Positions 8,395-15,605 of a stretch of DNA of 39,266 nucleotides are shown in pieces (within the stretch, counting starts at the first letter, position 1; the number at the start of each line of letters is the position of its first letter). A program made the position numbers and the translations under genes. The stretch comes from Geitlerinema sp. BBD 1991-9 (GTDB taxonomy: Bacteria; Cyanobacteriota; Cyanobacteriia; Cyanobacteriales; Geitlerinemataceae): the NCBI GenBank assembly GCA_001657325.1, contig LWRO01000020.1:119941-159206 (forward strand), written 5' to 3'. Below the pieces are notes generated by a model that ran no database searches, was not told the DNA's origin, and saw nothing but the letters and a program-made list of their open reading frames with translations.

Positions 8395-9404
8395 GATCGA
8401 TTTCCCAACATCTCGATCGATCGTTGCAATCCCATCACGACCCGTGACAATCGATCGAAATCGATTTTATCGGGCGTATCCTCCGGCGTGTGATAGTAAG
8501 GATAGCGAAACGGTGCAGTATCTGTAACCATTAATGCCGGATAATTTTCTTTCCAAAACGCCCAACGATCTGACCATCCCGCACCGGGAACGACGTCGGG
8601 AAGCATCGCACCTTCTGAAGGAAATTGTGTATGACGGCGGAAATCTCCAATCACCTGACGAACGAGTGAAGTCGAAGCAAAATTACCAATAAAACTAATA
8701 AAATTTCCCGTAATTGGATAGATGAGATCGAGCAATCCTAACGGATACGTTTGACTTCCCGGCTTGTCATCGTAATAGCCGATCGTCTCTAAGCTCAGCA
8801 TTGCCACGATGTTTTCGTTTCGTTCTCGACACTGTTCCGCATATACGACACTACCCATCGTATCCGTTTGAAAAAATGGTGGTTCTTCGTTCGCAAACGC
8901 GACAAAACGAACTGTTCGATTGAAATCTTTTTCAACAAAGTGCCTTGCTAACGCCAACACAGCAGCAACACCGCTTCCATTATCGTTAGCGCCTGGCGAA
9001 CCGATAACGGAATCGTAATGTGCGCCGATAACGACAATTTCATCGGGGACTTCCGTTCCTCGTTTTTCCACCTCCAAATTTCTGAACGATTGTCCGTTGA
9101 CATCATAAGATTGCGATCGAACTTCGTACCCCGCCTCAGTCAGTCTTGTTTCGATAAAATCTGCAACCGCGAGTAAATTGTTGTAAGCGGCGTAATTATG
9201 CTCGCCGTTGACCGCAATTTGTTCGACATCGCGTTTGAGTTCGCCGCGCAGTATCATTTCTGATTCGGTCAGTGGTGGTAAATTGCCGCGATAACTTTCT
9301 CCTGGCACGAACACGATCGACCTCCATCCCCAAATACCGAAAAGCCCAATAACGATTAATAATAATGCAATTCGCGAGATCGCTGCTTTAGAAATCCATT
9401 TCAT
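8391..9404 (-). CDS. Membrane-anchored M28 family zinc aminopeptidase
   Basis: A 337-residue protein with one N-terminal membrane helix (about 11-32), leaving the catalytic domain outside the cytoplasm. The M28 zinc ligands can be followed: His129 and Asp141 (GAHYDSVIGSPGANDNGSG), Glu173/Glu174 (FANEEPP, catalytic base and ligand), Glu206 (SLETIGY) and His305 (YYHTPEDTPD). Members remove N-terminal residues from peptides, or in the glutaminyl-cyclase branch cyclise glutamine; the complete ligand set favours an active peptidase here. It is convergent with the maturation protease and overlaps its stop codon. The gene lies downstream of the glycan cluster on the same strand but 103 bp away, so a link is not established. 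Confidence 0.88.
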   Translation of the reverse strand: MKWISKAAISRIALLLIVIGLFGIWGWRSIVFVPGESYRGNLPPLTESEMILRGELKRDVEQIAVNGEHNYAAYNNLLAVADFIETRLTEAGYEVRSQSYDVNGQSFRNLEVEKRGTEVPDEIVVIGAHYDSVIGSPGANDNGSGVAAVLALARHFVEKDFNRTVRFVAFANEEPPFFQTDTMGSVVYAEQCRERNENIVAMLSLETIGYYDDKPGSQTYPLGLLDLIYPITGNFISFIGNFASTSLVRQVIGDFRRHTQFPSEGAMLPDVVPGAGWSDRWAFWKENYPALMVTDTAPFRYPYYHTPEDTPDKIDFDRLSRVVMGLQRSIEMLGNRS

Positions 9405-9507
9405 AAGGTTTAGAATTCAGAAATATTTTTCAATAATACTCAATCGACTTCAATTTCAATCGAGTTTTTATCTTTTTTGGGTTAGTATCGATCGGCAACA
9501 AGATACT

Positions 9508-10491
9508 TCAATCGGGAAATCGAATGTGAATTAACAGCGCCTCGATATCGAAAGGTTTTGGAAATCGCAGCATTAACTGACGCATCCAAGCCTCTGGTAA
9601 CGTCACCGTCGCCACCATTCGCAGGAGTACTTTCCAGATAACCCGGCGCTTCCACAACGATCGATCGAGATACAACGCCAACGCAAAAAATCGAAACGCT
9701 GCGAGCGCTCGCTTTCGTTCGGGACTTAAATCTAAAGCTTTATATGTTAGATACTTATATCGATGACCGATACAAAATTTTCGGAGATATTGTAAGGATT
9801 CCGGTGCTGCCTCAAAAATTCGATCGATGACTTTCAGACTCGATGCTTCCATTTTGGCAACGTTAAACGAAGCCGATTGCGTCAGCGTTCGATAGTGAAT
9901 TTGCGTTTTTGGAATAACGACAAAGGGATGTTTCGCTGCCAAACGCACCCACAAATCCCAATCCTCTGCGGGAGGAAGTGACGTTTCAAAACCGCCCACT
10001 TCGACAAAGGTAGACTTGCGAATCAAAACATTTGAACCGCTCCCAACAAAATCATTAACAATCAATTTTTTATAGACATCTCCTTCAAACTTTAAATGCG
10101 GCCCGTTGCGAAAAAAACGACCGCGTTCGTCAACGTGATCGGTCCAACTATAAGCAACTGCTGCATCAGGATTGTCTGTCAACTCTCGAAGTTGAGCTTC
10201 TAACTTATCCTGAGTCCAAAGATCGTCTGCATCAACGAACGAGACATATTCACCAGAGGAAAGTTTTACACCTCGATTTCGACTTTCCGCTTGTCCCGCG
10301 TTGGGAAACGAAAAAATAGAAATTCTCGAGTCGTCGATCGACTTGGCAATTTCAACCGTTTTGTCAGTCGAACCGTCGTCGATAACAATTAATTCAAAAT
10401 CGGAAAACGTTTGGCTGAGAACCGACTCGATCGTCGATCGAATCGTCTTTTCACCGTTATAAACTGGAATAATAACTGAGATCGAAACCAT
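9508..10491 (-). CDS. Family 2 glycosyltransferase, single module
   Basis: A 327-residue GT-A enzyme: SVIIPVYNGEKTI at the start, IDDGS (37-41), DADD metal/sugar-nucleotide motif (87-90) and AEDWDLWVRL in the acceptor region. The C-terminal ~110 residues (basic, ending in a LRFPKPF-type segment) resemble the C-terminus of the third module of the 994-residue glycosyltransferase at 15606-18590, so the two genes share a recent ancestor. It is the last gene of the minus-strand glycan cluster, but is separated from the ABC exporter by 264 bp containing a long palindrome, so it may have its own transcript. Donor and acceptor sugars cannot be read from the sequence. Confidence 0.9.
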   Translation of the reverse strand: MVSISVIIPVYNGEKTIRSTIESVLSQTFSDFELIVIDDGSTDKTVEIAKSIDDSRISIFSFPNAGQAESRNRGVKLSSGEYVSFVDADDLWTQDKLEAQLRELTDNPDAAVAYSWTDHVDERGRFFRNGPHLKFEGDVYKKLIVNDFVGSGSNVLIRKSTFVEVGGFETSLPPAEDWDLWVRLAAKHPFVVIPKTQIHYRTLTQSASFNVAKMEASSLKVIDRIFEAAPESLQYLRKFCIGHRYKYLTYKALDLSPERKRALAAFRFFALALYLDRSLWKRRVIWKVLLRMVATVTLPEAWMRQLMLRFPKPFDIEALLIHIRFPD

Positions 10492-10577
10492 ACTATTTAC
10501 AATTTAAAATTCACGAATTTTGGGTCTGGTGGAGTTAGGGTGATAAGCAGAGTTTATGAAATTCCGAAACCGTTGGC

Positions 10578-10605
10578 GTCGGGGCGAACGGCCGTTCGCC
10601 CCGAC
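10578..10605. repeat. Perfect 28-bp palindrome with core GAACGGCCGTTC
   Basis: The sequence reads identically on both strands over 28 bp, centred on GAACGGCCGTTC. The inner 20 bp recur at 27903-27922. It lies in the gap between the ABC exporter and the GT2 gene and could act as an intergenic hairpin or attenuator; it looks like a dispersed extragenic palindrome. Confidence 0.85.
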
Positions 10606-10755
10606 AAGTGTCTTGGTATCATAGGCAATCAAATTACACCGCAATTCCAACAGACCCCGAATTTTGAGGTTATTCGATCCTTCGCTCCTTTCTATCCCTC
10701 TCATCTCCTCAATAGGAACTAAAAACTGTCCTAACTCTTCACTGTAAAATCCTCC

Positions 10756-12573
10756 TTACCGATAATTTTGAGCTTGAGTTTCAAACAAATGAGCGTACAA
10801 GCCATTTAACTGAATGAGAGCTTCGTGAGGGCCGCTTTCAACAATTCGTCCCTTATCTAAAACATAAATACAATCCGCCATTTTGACCGTTGACAGTCGG
10901 TGAGTAATCAACACCGCAGACTGACCCTGAAGCAACTCTCGAAATTTCTTGAACACCTCGTATTCTGCTTTCGGATCGAGGGCAGAAGTCGGTTCGTCGA
11001 GAACGATAATTTGCGAATCCCGGAGGAACGCACGGGCGATCGAAACTTTTTGCCACTGGCCGATACTCAGCTCTTCTCCGGTTTCAAAACGCTTACCCAA
11101 AATGTTATCGTATCCGCGCGTCAGACTTTGAATGACTTCGTCCGCCCCCGAGCGTTTAGCCGCCGCAATAATTCGTTCGTCGTCTGGCGGACAATCAATA
11201 TTCCCCAACCAAATATTTTCTCGAGCCGTGAGATGGTACTTCGCATAATCTTGGAAAATCACGCTGATTTGTCGTCGTAACTCTTGTACCCGCAGATCGC
11301 GCAAATCAATACTATCGATCGATATTCTTCCTTCCGTCGGATCGTAGAGACGACAGAGTAATTTGATCAGCGTCGTTTTTCCCGAGCCGTTTTCCCCCAC
11401 AAACGCCACAACCTCACCCGGTTGAATTGTCAGCGAAACGTCCTTTAACGCTTGTCGATCGCTATCGGGATACCAAAAGCTGACATTTTCAAAAGCAATT
11501 CCCGTTTTCATCGGACGTGGAGCGGGTTTGGGATGAGGCGGATCGACAACTTTCGGTTTGATATCGAGGAACTCAAACAGATAGGACAAATACTGGTTGT
11601 CTTCGTACAATCCGGCGACCCCTTGCAACACGTGCCACAGCGCATCGTAGGCTTTGCGAAACGCTTGATTGTAAAGGACGAGATCGCCAACGGTAATATT
11701 CCCTTGAACAGTTTGGTAGGCAATATAAGCGTAAACGGCCCAAGTTGCGACCACTGAAATCAAGGTTGTAAAAAAGTCCGCACTGACCCGTCGCACCGAA
11801 ATTTCCAGGCGTTCCTGACGCAGTTTTCGCCGCAGTCGTCGAAACCGTTTGGAAAATAAATCTCCGAGATCGAACAGGCGTACTTCCTTCGCATGGGAAT
11901 CGTTGAGAACGAGACTGTTGTAATAATTCGCTTGTCGTTGTGTCGCCGTTCGTTGTTGCAGCCATCGGTGAATTTCGCGCACGAAGCTCAGGCGCACGAG
12001 AATACGCGGAATGACGGGAACGAACAGAACCCCCGCGATCGCCCAGTCGAACGCCAGCAGCGTCCCACCCATCGTGATCAGCTTCACAACGTTCCCGCCA
12101 ATTTGTTGGAGGCGGTTGAGCAGTCGCATGGGAACGCCGTTCGCTTCGTTGCGGGCCCGTTCGAGGATGTCGTAATAGCTTGGATTTTCGTAGTGTTCGA
12201 GATCGACCCCCACGGCTTTATCGTGGATGATTTCGTACAGTCGATCGGAGACAACTTGCTGCTGGAATTGATTGACGAGGGTGGAGATCGAACTGAGGAC
12301 GGCCCCCGTGAGATTGACGACCCCCATCGCGATGACTAAAGATCCAACTTTTGAAAAGGCCGCTTCTTTGTTATTCGCATCAAATCCCGTCGTAATCGCA
12401 TCGAGTAGCAATTTCATAATGTAGAGTCGCGCGATGGGCAAGCAACTCTGAACGACGGTTAGGGCCATGCGTGCGAGCGTCCAAACTGGCCCGCTTTCCC
12501 AAACGATCCGGATGGCCCGTCCGAGGTGGAGAACACGCTGGGATTCAAACTGTAGGAGTTGGCGGGTACGCAT
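10756..12573 (-). CDS. ABC exporter (fused membrane and ATPase domains)
   Basis: A 605-residue half-transporter of the MsbA/PglK/McjD-like exporter type, acting as a dimer in the cytoplasmic membrane. The membrane domain spans about 25-330. The ATPase domain has Walker A GENGSGKT (393-400), Q-loop FQD (440-442), signature LSIGQ (502-506), Walker B IIVLDEP (522-528) and H-loop THR. The upstream sulfotransferase gene ends 33 bp before its start. Given that company, a lipid-linked or sulfated saccharide is a reasonable substrate, but this is inference; peptide or lipid export remain possible. Confidence 0.9.
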   Translation of the reverse strand: MRTRQLLQFESQRVLHLGRAIRIVWESGPVWTLARMALTVVQSCLPIARLYIMKLLLDAITTGFDANNKEAAFSKVGSLVIAMGVVNLTGAVLSSISTLVNQFQQQVVSDRLYEIIHDKAVGVDLEHYENPSYYDILERARNEANGVPMRLLNRLQQIGGNVVKLITMGGTLLAFDWAIAGVLFVPVIPRILVRLSFVREIHRWLQQRTATQRQANYYNSLVLNDSHAKEVRLFDLGDLFSKRFRRLRRKLRQERLEISVRRVSADFFTTLISVVATWAVYAYIAYQTVQGNITVGDLVLYNQAFRKAYDALWHVLQGVAGLYEDNQYLSYLFEFLDIKPKVVDPPHPKPAPRPMKTGIAFENVSFWYPDSDRQALKDVSLTIQPGEVVAFVGENGSGKTTLIKLLCRLYDPTEGRISIDSIDLRDLRVQELRRQISVIFQDYAKYHLTARENIWLGNIDCPPDDERIIAAAKRSGADEVIQSLTRGYDNILGKRFETGEELSIGQWQKVSIARAFLRDSQIIVLDEPTSALDPKAEYEVFKKFRELLQGQSAVLITHRLSTVKMADCIYVLDKGRIVESGPHEALIQLNGLYAHLFETQAQNYR

Positions 12574-12606
12574 GGAAGGAATGTCGGCTCAAAACGAAGG
12601 AAAAGG

Positions 12607-13899
12607 TTAAACGTTCCAGGGGGTCGGACGATCGAGAAGGTCTTCGAGTTGTCGGTTGTAGGGCCGAAAAAAATCCGACAGTTCTCGACGAACAGCATCG
12701 TCGATGGGTGGATACTCGCCGGAATTGCGAATTTCGGCAACATCGAGCGTATGGGGAGGAAGATCGAGAAACGTCCAGATACGATCGAGGGTTTGATGGC
12801 AATTTTCAAACAACTCCTCACTAAACAGGATGCGGATTTGTTCGGAGGGAAACTGATTCGTCCAACGTTGTAGGGGAAACACGTACAAGCTCGAGGCGAC
12901 TGGATTGTCCAGTTTGTCGGGATGAATTTCGCCCCGTTCGATTTGCTGGATGTTGGCTCGTATTGCGTCGGCTAGGGGGCGGGACTCAAAGCCGCTGCGG
13001 TGTCGATGATAGTAATGGGAAACCGTTCGATCGACCGGATTTCTCAATAAAACGAGGATCTTCATCTGAGGAAACGCCTCGAACAGTCGCTCGGGAGCTT
13101 GGCGGTGTTGAAAATAAGTGGGACTGGCATCTCCCGCAATGAATCGCTCGAATTCCGGATGGGGTGGAAAGTGTGCGAGAAACCAATCGAGTCCTCGATG
13201 GTATTTCCACGACCAAAAATCGATCTCTTTGCGAGCCGACGGTAGAATCTGGGGATGTTGGCTGAAATAGTGGGACAGCGACGATGTTCCACCTTTCATC
13301 ACGCCGACGATCGTAAATTCGGGACGGGTGGGTTGGGTGAAGGCACTGAAATCGAGATGGGGACGTTCGACGCGCAATCGTTGCTCGCTGGCGGTTCGAT
13401 ACCACGGACGAGCGTCCTGAACTTTACCCATTCGCGTTAGCGCTTCGGCGACGTTGAGAGATGTATGTCGCTCGTCAGGATACTCGGCGGCGAGGCGACG
13501 CAAGACCTCGACCACGCGCTCTCCCCAGGGAACCGGTTTAGACTCGATCGATTGCCAAAACGGATAGAATTCTACCCAATCTCGAGTCGGGTCGAGTTCG
13601 ATCGCCCGCAGAAACGCGGCAAAGGCAGCGTCTTCGTCCGATCGATCGAGTAAGTTTAGGGCGAGTTCCCGCAGCTTTTTTCGATCGCGTTCGCTGGGAT
13701 GGCGATTTGAGGGGGCGTTCGTACCGAGATAGGCGTTCAGGGCATTTTCCCACTGTCCCAATTCAACGAAGGTATCTCCTAATTTTCGATACAGTTCGGA
13801 ATTGGCCGCGTCGAAGTCGCGACTGTGGGGATCTCGCAGCCCCAGGGCTGTACGATACCACCACTGTTTGAATTGTAGGGTCAACGTTTTTCCAAACAT
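12607..13899 (-). CDS. Sulfotransferase with N-terminal helical repeats
   Basis: A 430-residue protein. The N-terminal ~185 residues contain TPR-like helical hairpins (LYRKLGDTFVELGQWENALNAY, then AAFAAFLRAIELDP). The C-terminal domain is a PAPS-dependent sulfotransferase of the heparan N-sulfotransferase-like type: the 5'-phosphosulfate loop VMKGGTSSLSHYF (about 200-212), KEIDFWSWK, and the 3'-phosphate motif LRNPVDRTVSHYYH. The ATG at 13899 is preferred; a TTG at 13932 would add 11 residues without homology to the sister gene. It is related to its upstream neighbour and was probably formed by duplication. In the cluster it would sulfate the glycan made by the GT2 enzymes before export. Confidence 0.87.
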   Translation of the reverse strand: MFGKTLTLQFKQWWYRTALGLRDPHSRDFDAANSELYRKLGDTFVELGQWENALNAYLGTNAPSNRHPSERDRKKLRELALNLLDRSDEDAAFAAFLRAIELDPTRDWVEFYPFWQSIESKPVPWGERVVEVLRRLAAEYPDERHTSLNVAEALTRMGKVQDARPWYRTASEQRLRVERPHLDFSAFTQPTRPEFTIVGVMKGGTSSLSHYFSQHPQILPSARKEIDFWSWKYHRGLDWFLAHFPPHPEFERFIAGDASPTYFQHRQAPERLFEAFPQMKILVLLRNPVDRTVSHYYHRHRSGFESRPLADAIRANIQQIERGEIHPDKLDNPVASSLYVFPLQRWTNQFPSEQIRILFSEELFENCHQTLDRIWTFLDLPPHTLDVAEIRNSGEYPPIDDAVRRELSDFFRPYNRQLEDLLDRPTPWNV

Positions 13900-13945
13900 T
13901 CTTGCAGGACGTCCCGAACCAACGATTACCAACTCAAATTGCCAA

Positions 13946-15568
13946 CTAGAACGATTGCCAATGAAAAGACATCCCTAAGAGGTCTTCGAGTTCCCGATTG
14001 TAAGGTTCGTAAAAATCCCGAAGGTATTGTCGCGTTTCGGCATCCACGGGAGAATACGAACCTGCATTGTATTTTTTATAGTTTGACAGCGGTTGAGGCT
14101 CCAATCCGAGAAATTCGTGAACTTCACAGAGCGTTTGCGACGGATTGCGGTAAAACGCTTCGCTGTCGAGGATTAAAAATTGTTCTCGAGAAAAAATCTT
14201 AAACCAATGTTTGAGAAATTCGACGTACATTCCGCGGGCAATGTAATTACTCGGGAGGTTCCAAGCACTTCCAGCATCTTGCAGTTCTCGGATTTTGTCT
14301 TTACAAGCTCGATCGAAGGGCAACATTTCCTGATGGCGACGAATCCAATGATAGTAATGAGATACAGCTCGATCGACTGGATTTCTCAACAAGACGATGA
14401 GCTTGACGTTGGGTAAAACATCCTGCATCCGTTCGGCTGCTTCGTAAAAGTCGAGATAACCGGGACACGCTTCACCCGAGATAAATCCTTCGCCTTCCGG
14501 CAACGGTGGAAAATGGGCGAAATACCAATCCATCCCTCGCCGAAATTTCCACGACCAAAACTCAACCTCTTTCCGCAATCCCGACACAACTTTCGGATGC
14601 CGCGTGAGATAAACGTAGAGCGAACTCGTCCCTGCTTTCTGCGCGCCTAAAATAATAAAACTCGGCTCGGTTTTTGTAGCAACGCCTTGACTCTTTTCTA
14701 AGAGCGTCGGGTAATTTCTTTGAATTTGCCGGTTTAGCGATTTCTGGTAGTAAGGAATGGCTTCGGGTATTTTATCTTGGTGCGTGAGTGCTTCGCCGAG
14801 ATTGACGTAAATTTCGACCGTGTCGTCCTCTCGATCGATCGACTGTTGTAACGCTTTTTTATAAAGTTCTTCAGCTTTATCTAATTTTTGCTCTGATTTT
14901 AAGGTAGACCAAAAAATAAAATGATAAAACCAGGGAAATTGTGGGTCGATGTCAATGGTTTGCAAATAGACTTGTGCCATACCGGCTCGATCTCCAACTC
15001 GCATTAACGCACCCGCCAAGTTATAAAAACAGTCAAAATTAGCGGGTTCGATATCTGCGGCCTGGCGATAAGCCACGACCGCTTCCTCCCATCGTTGTAG
15101 GCGCATCAAAATCTGGCCTAAATTACAATGTGTATCAAGGTGATGGGGATTTAATTGAGCCGCTTGCTGATAAGCCTCCGCCGCTTCCTCCCACTGTTCG
15201 AGATGGCGGAGAACATCGCCGAGATTGTGATGGGACCAAAAAAACTGTGGGTTGCACGTAATCGCTTGACGGTATAATTTCGCCGATGCTTCCCACTTTT
15301 GTTGTTTCTGTAAGATATCTGCGAGTTCGTGACAGGCTAAGGCAATGTCACTGTCGAGTTCCAGAACCCGACGGTAGGCACGTTCTGCACCCGACCAATC
15401 CCGACGCTGCAACCGCATTTTTGCGAGATGGTAGTGCATCCAAGGATCGTGCGGACGCAGGCGGGTTGCGAGGCGGTAATAGATCGAGGCGACCGCAACA
15501 TAACTCCGTTGCCACCAATTGCGGCTTCGATCGACCCAACGAGAGACAGAAATCGTTCGTGGAAGCAT
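13946..15568 (-). CDS. TPR-sulfotransferase
   Basis: A 540-residue protein with about seven TPR units (45-285; repeated W-A-Y-A-P spacing, e.g. WSHHNLGDVLRHLEQWEEAA) followed by a sulfotransferase domain (303-540). The PAPS-binding loop AQKAGTSSLYVYL is at 309-321, KEVEFWSWKFRRGMDWYFAHF at 333-353, and the 3'-phosphate motif LRNPVDRAVSHYYH at 394-407. The TPRs probably dock a partner enzyme or the acceptor chain. The ATG at 15568 was chosen over the TTG two codons upstream. It is spaced 37 bp from the GT2 gene before it and 46 bp from the next sulfotransferase, so one transcript is likely. Confidence 0.9.
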   Translation of the reverse strand: MLPRTISVSRWVDRSRNWWQRSYVAVASIYYRLATRLRPHDPWMHYHLAKMRLQRRDWSGAERAYRRVLELDSDIALACHELADILQKQQKWEASAKLYRQAITCNPQFFWSHHNLGDVLRHLEQWEEAAEAYQQAAQLNPHHLDTHCNLGQILMRLQRWEEAVVAYRQAADIEPANFDCFYNLAGALMRVGDRAGMAQVYLQTIDIDPQFPWFYHFIFWSTLKSEQKLDKAEELYKKALQQSIDREDDTVEIYVNLGEALTHQDKIPEAIPYYQKSLNRQIQRNYPTLLEKSQGVATKTEPSFIILGAQKAGTSSLYVYLTRHPKVVSGLRKEVEFWSWKFRRGMDWYFAHFPPLPEGEGFISGEACPGYLDFYEAAERMQDVLPNVKLIVLLRNPVDRAVSHYYHWIRRHQEMLPFDRACKDKIRELQDAGSAWNLPSNYIARGMYVEFLKHWFKIFSREQFLILDSEAFYRNPSQTLCEVHEFLGLEPQPLSNYKKYNAGSYSPVDAETRQYLRDFYEPYNRELEDLLGMSFHWQSF

Positions 15569-15605
15569 CGTCAATCAATCCGATTATCCGTTAGTGTAAG
15601 AGGCG

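Noticed and set aside
13900-13932. TTG start adding 11 residues to the sulfotransferase
   Set aside because: The ATG at 13899 gives an N-terminus comparable with the sister gene, and the extension has no features.
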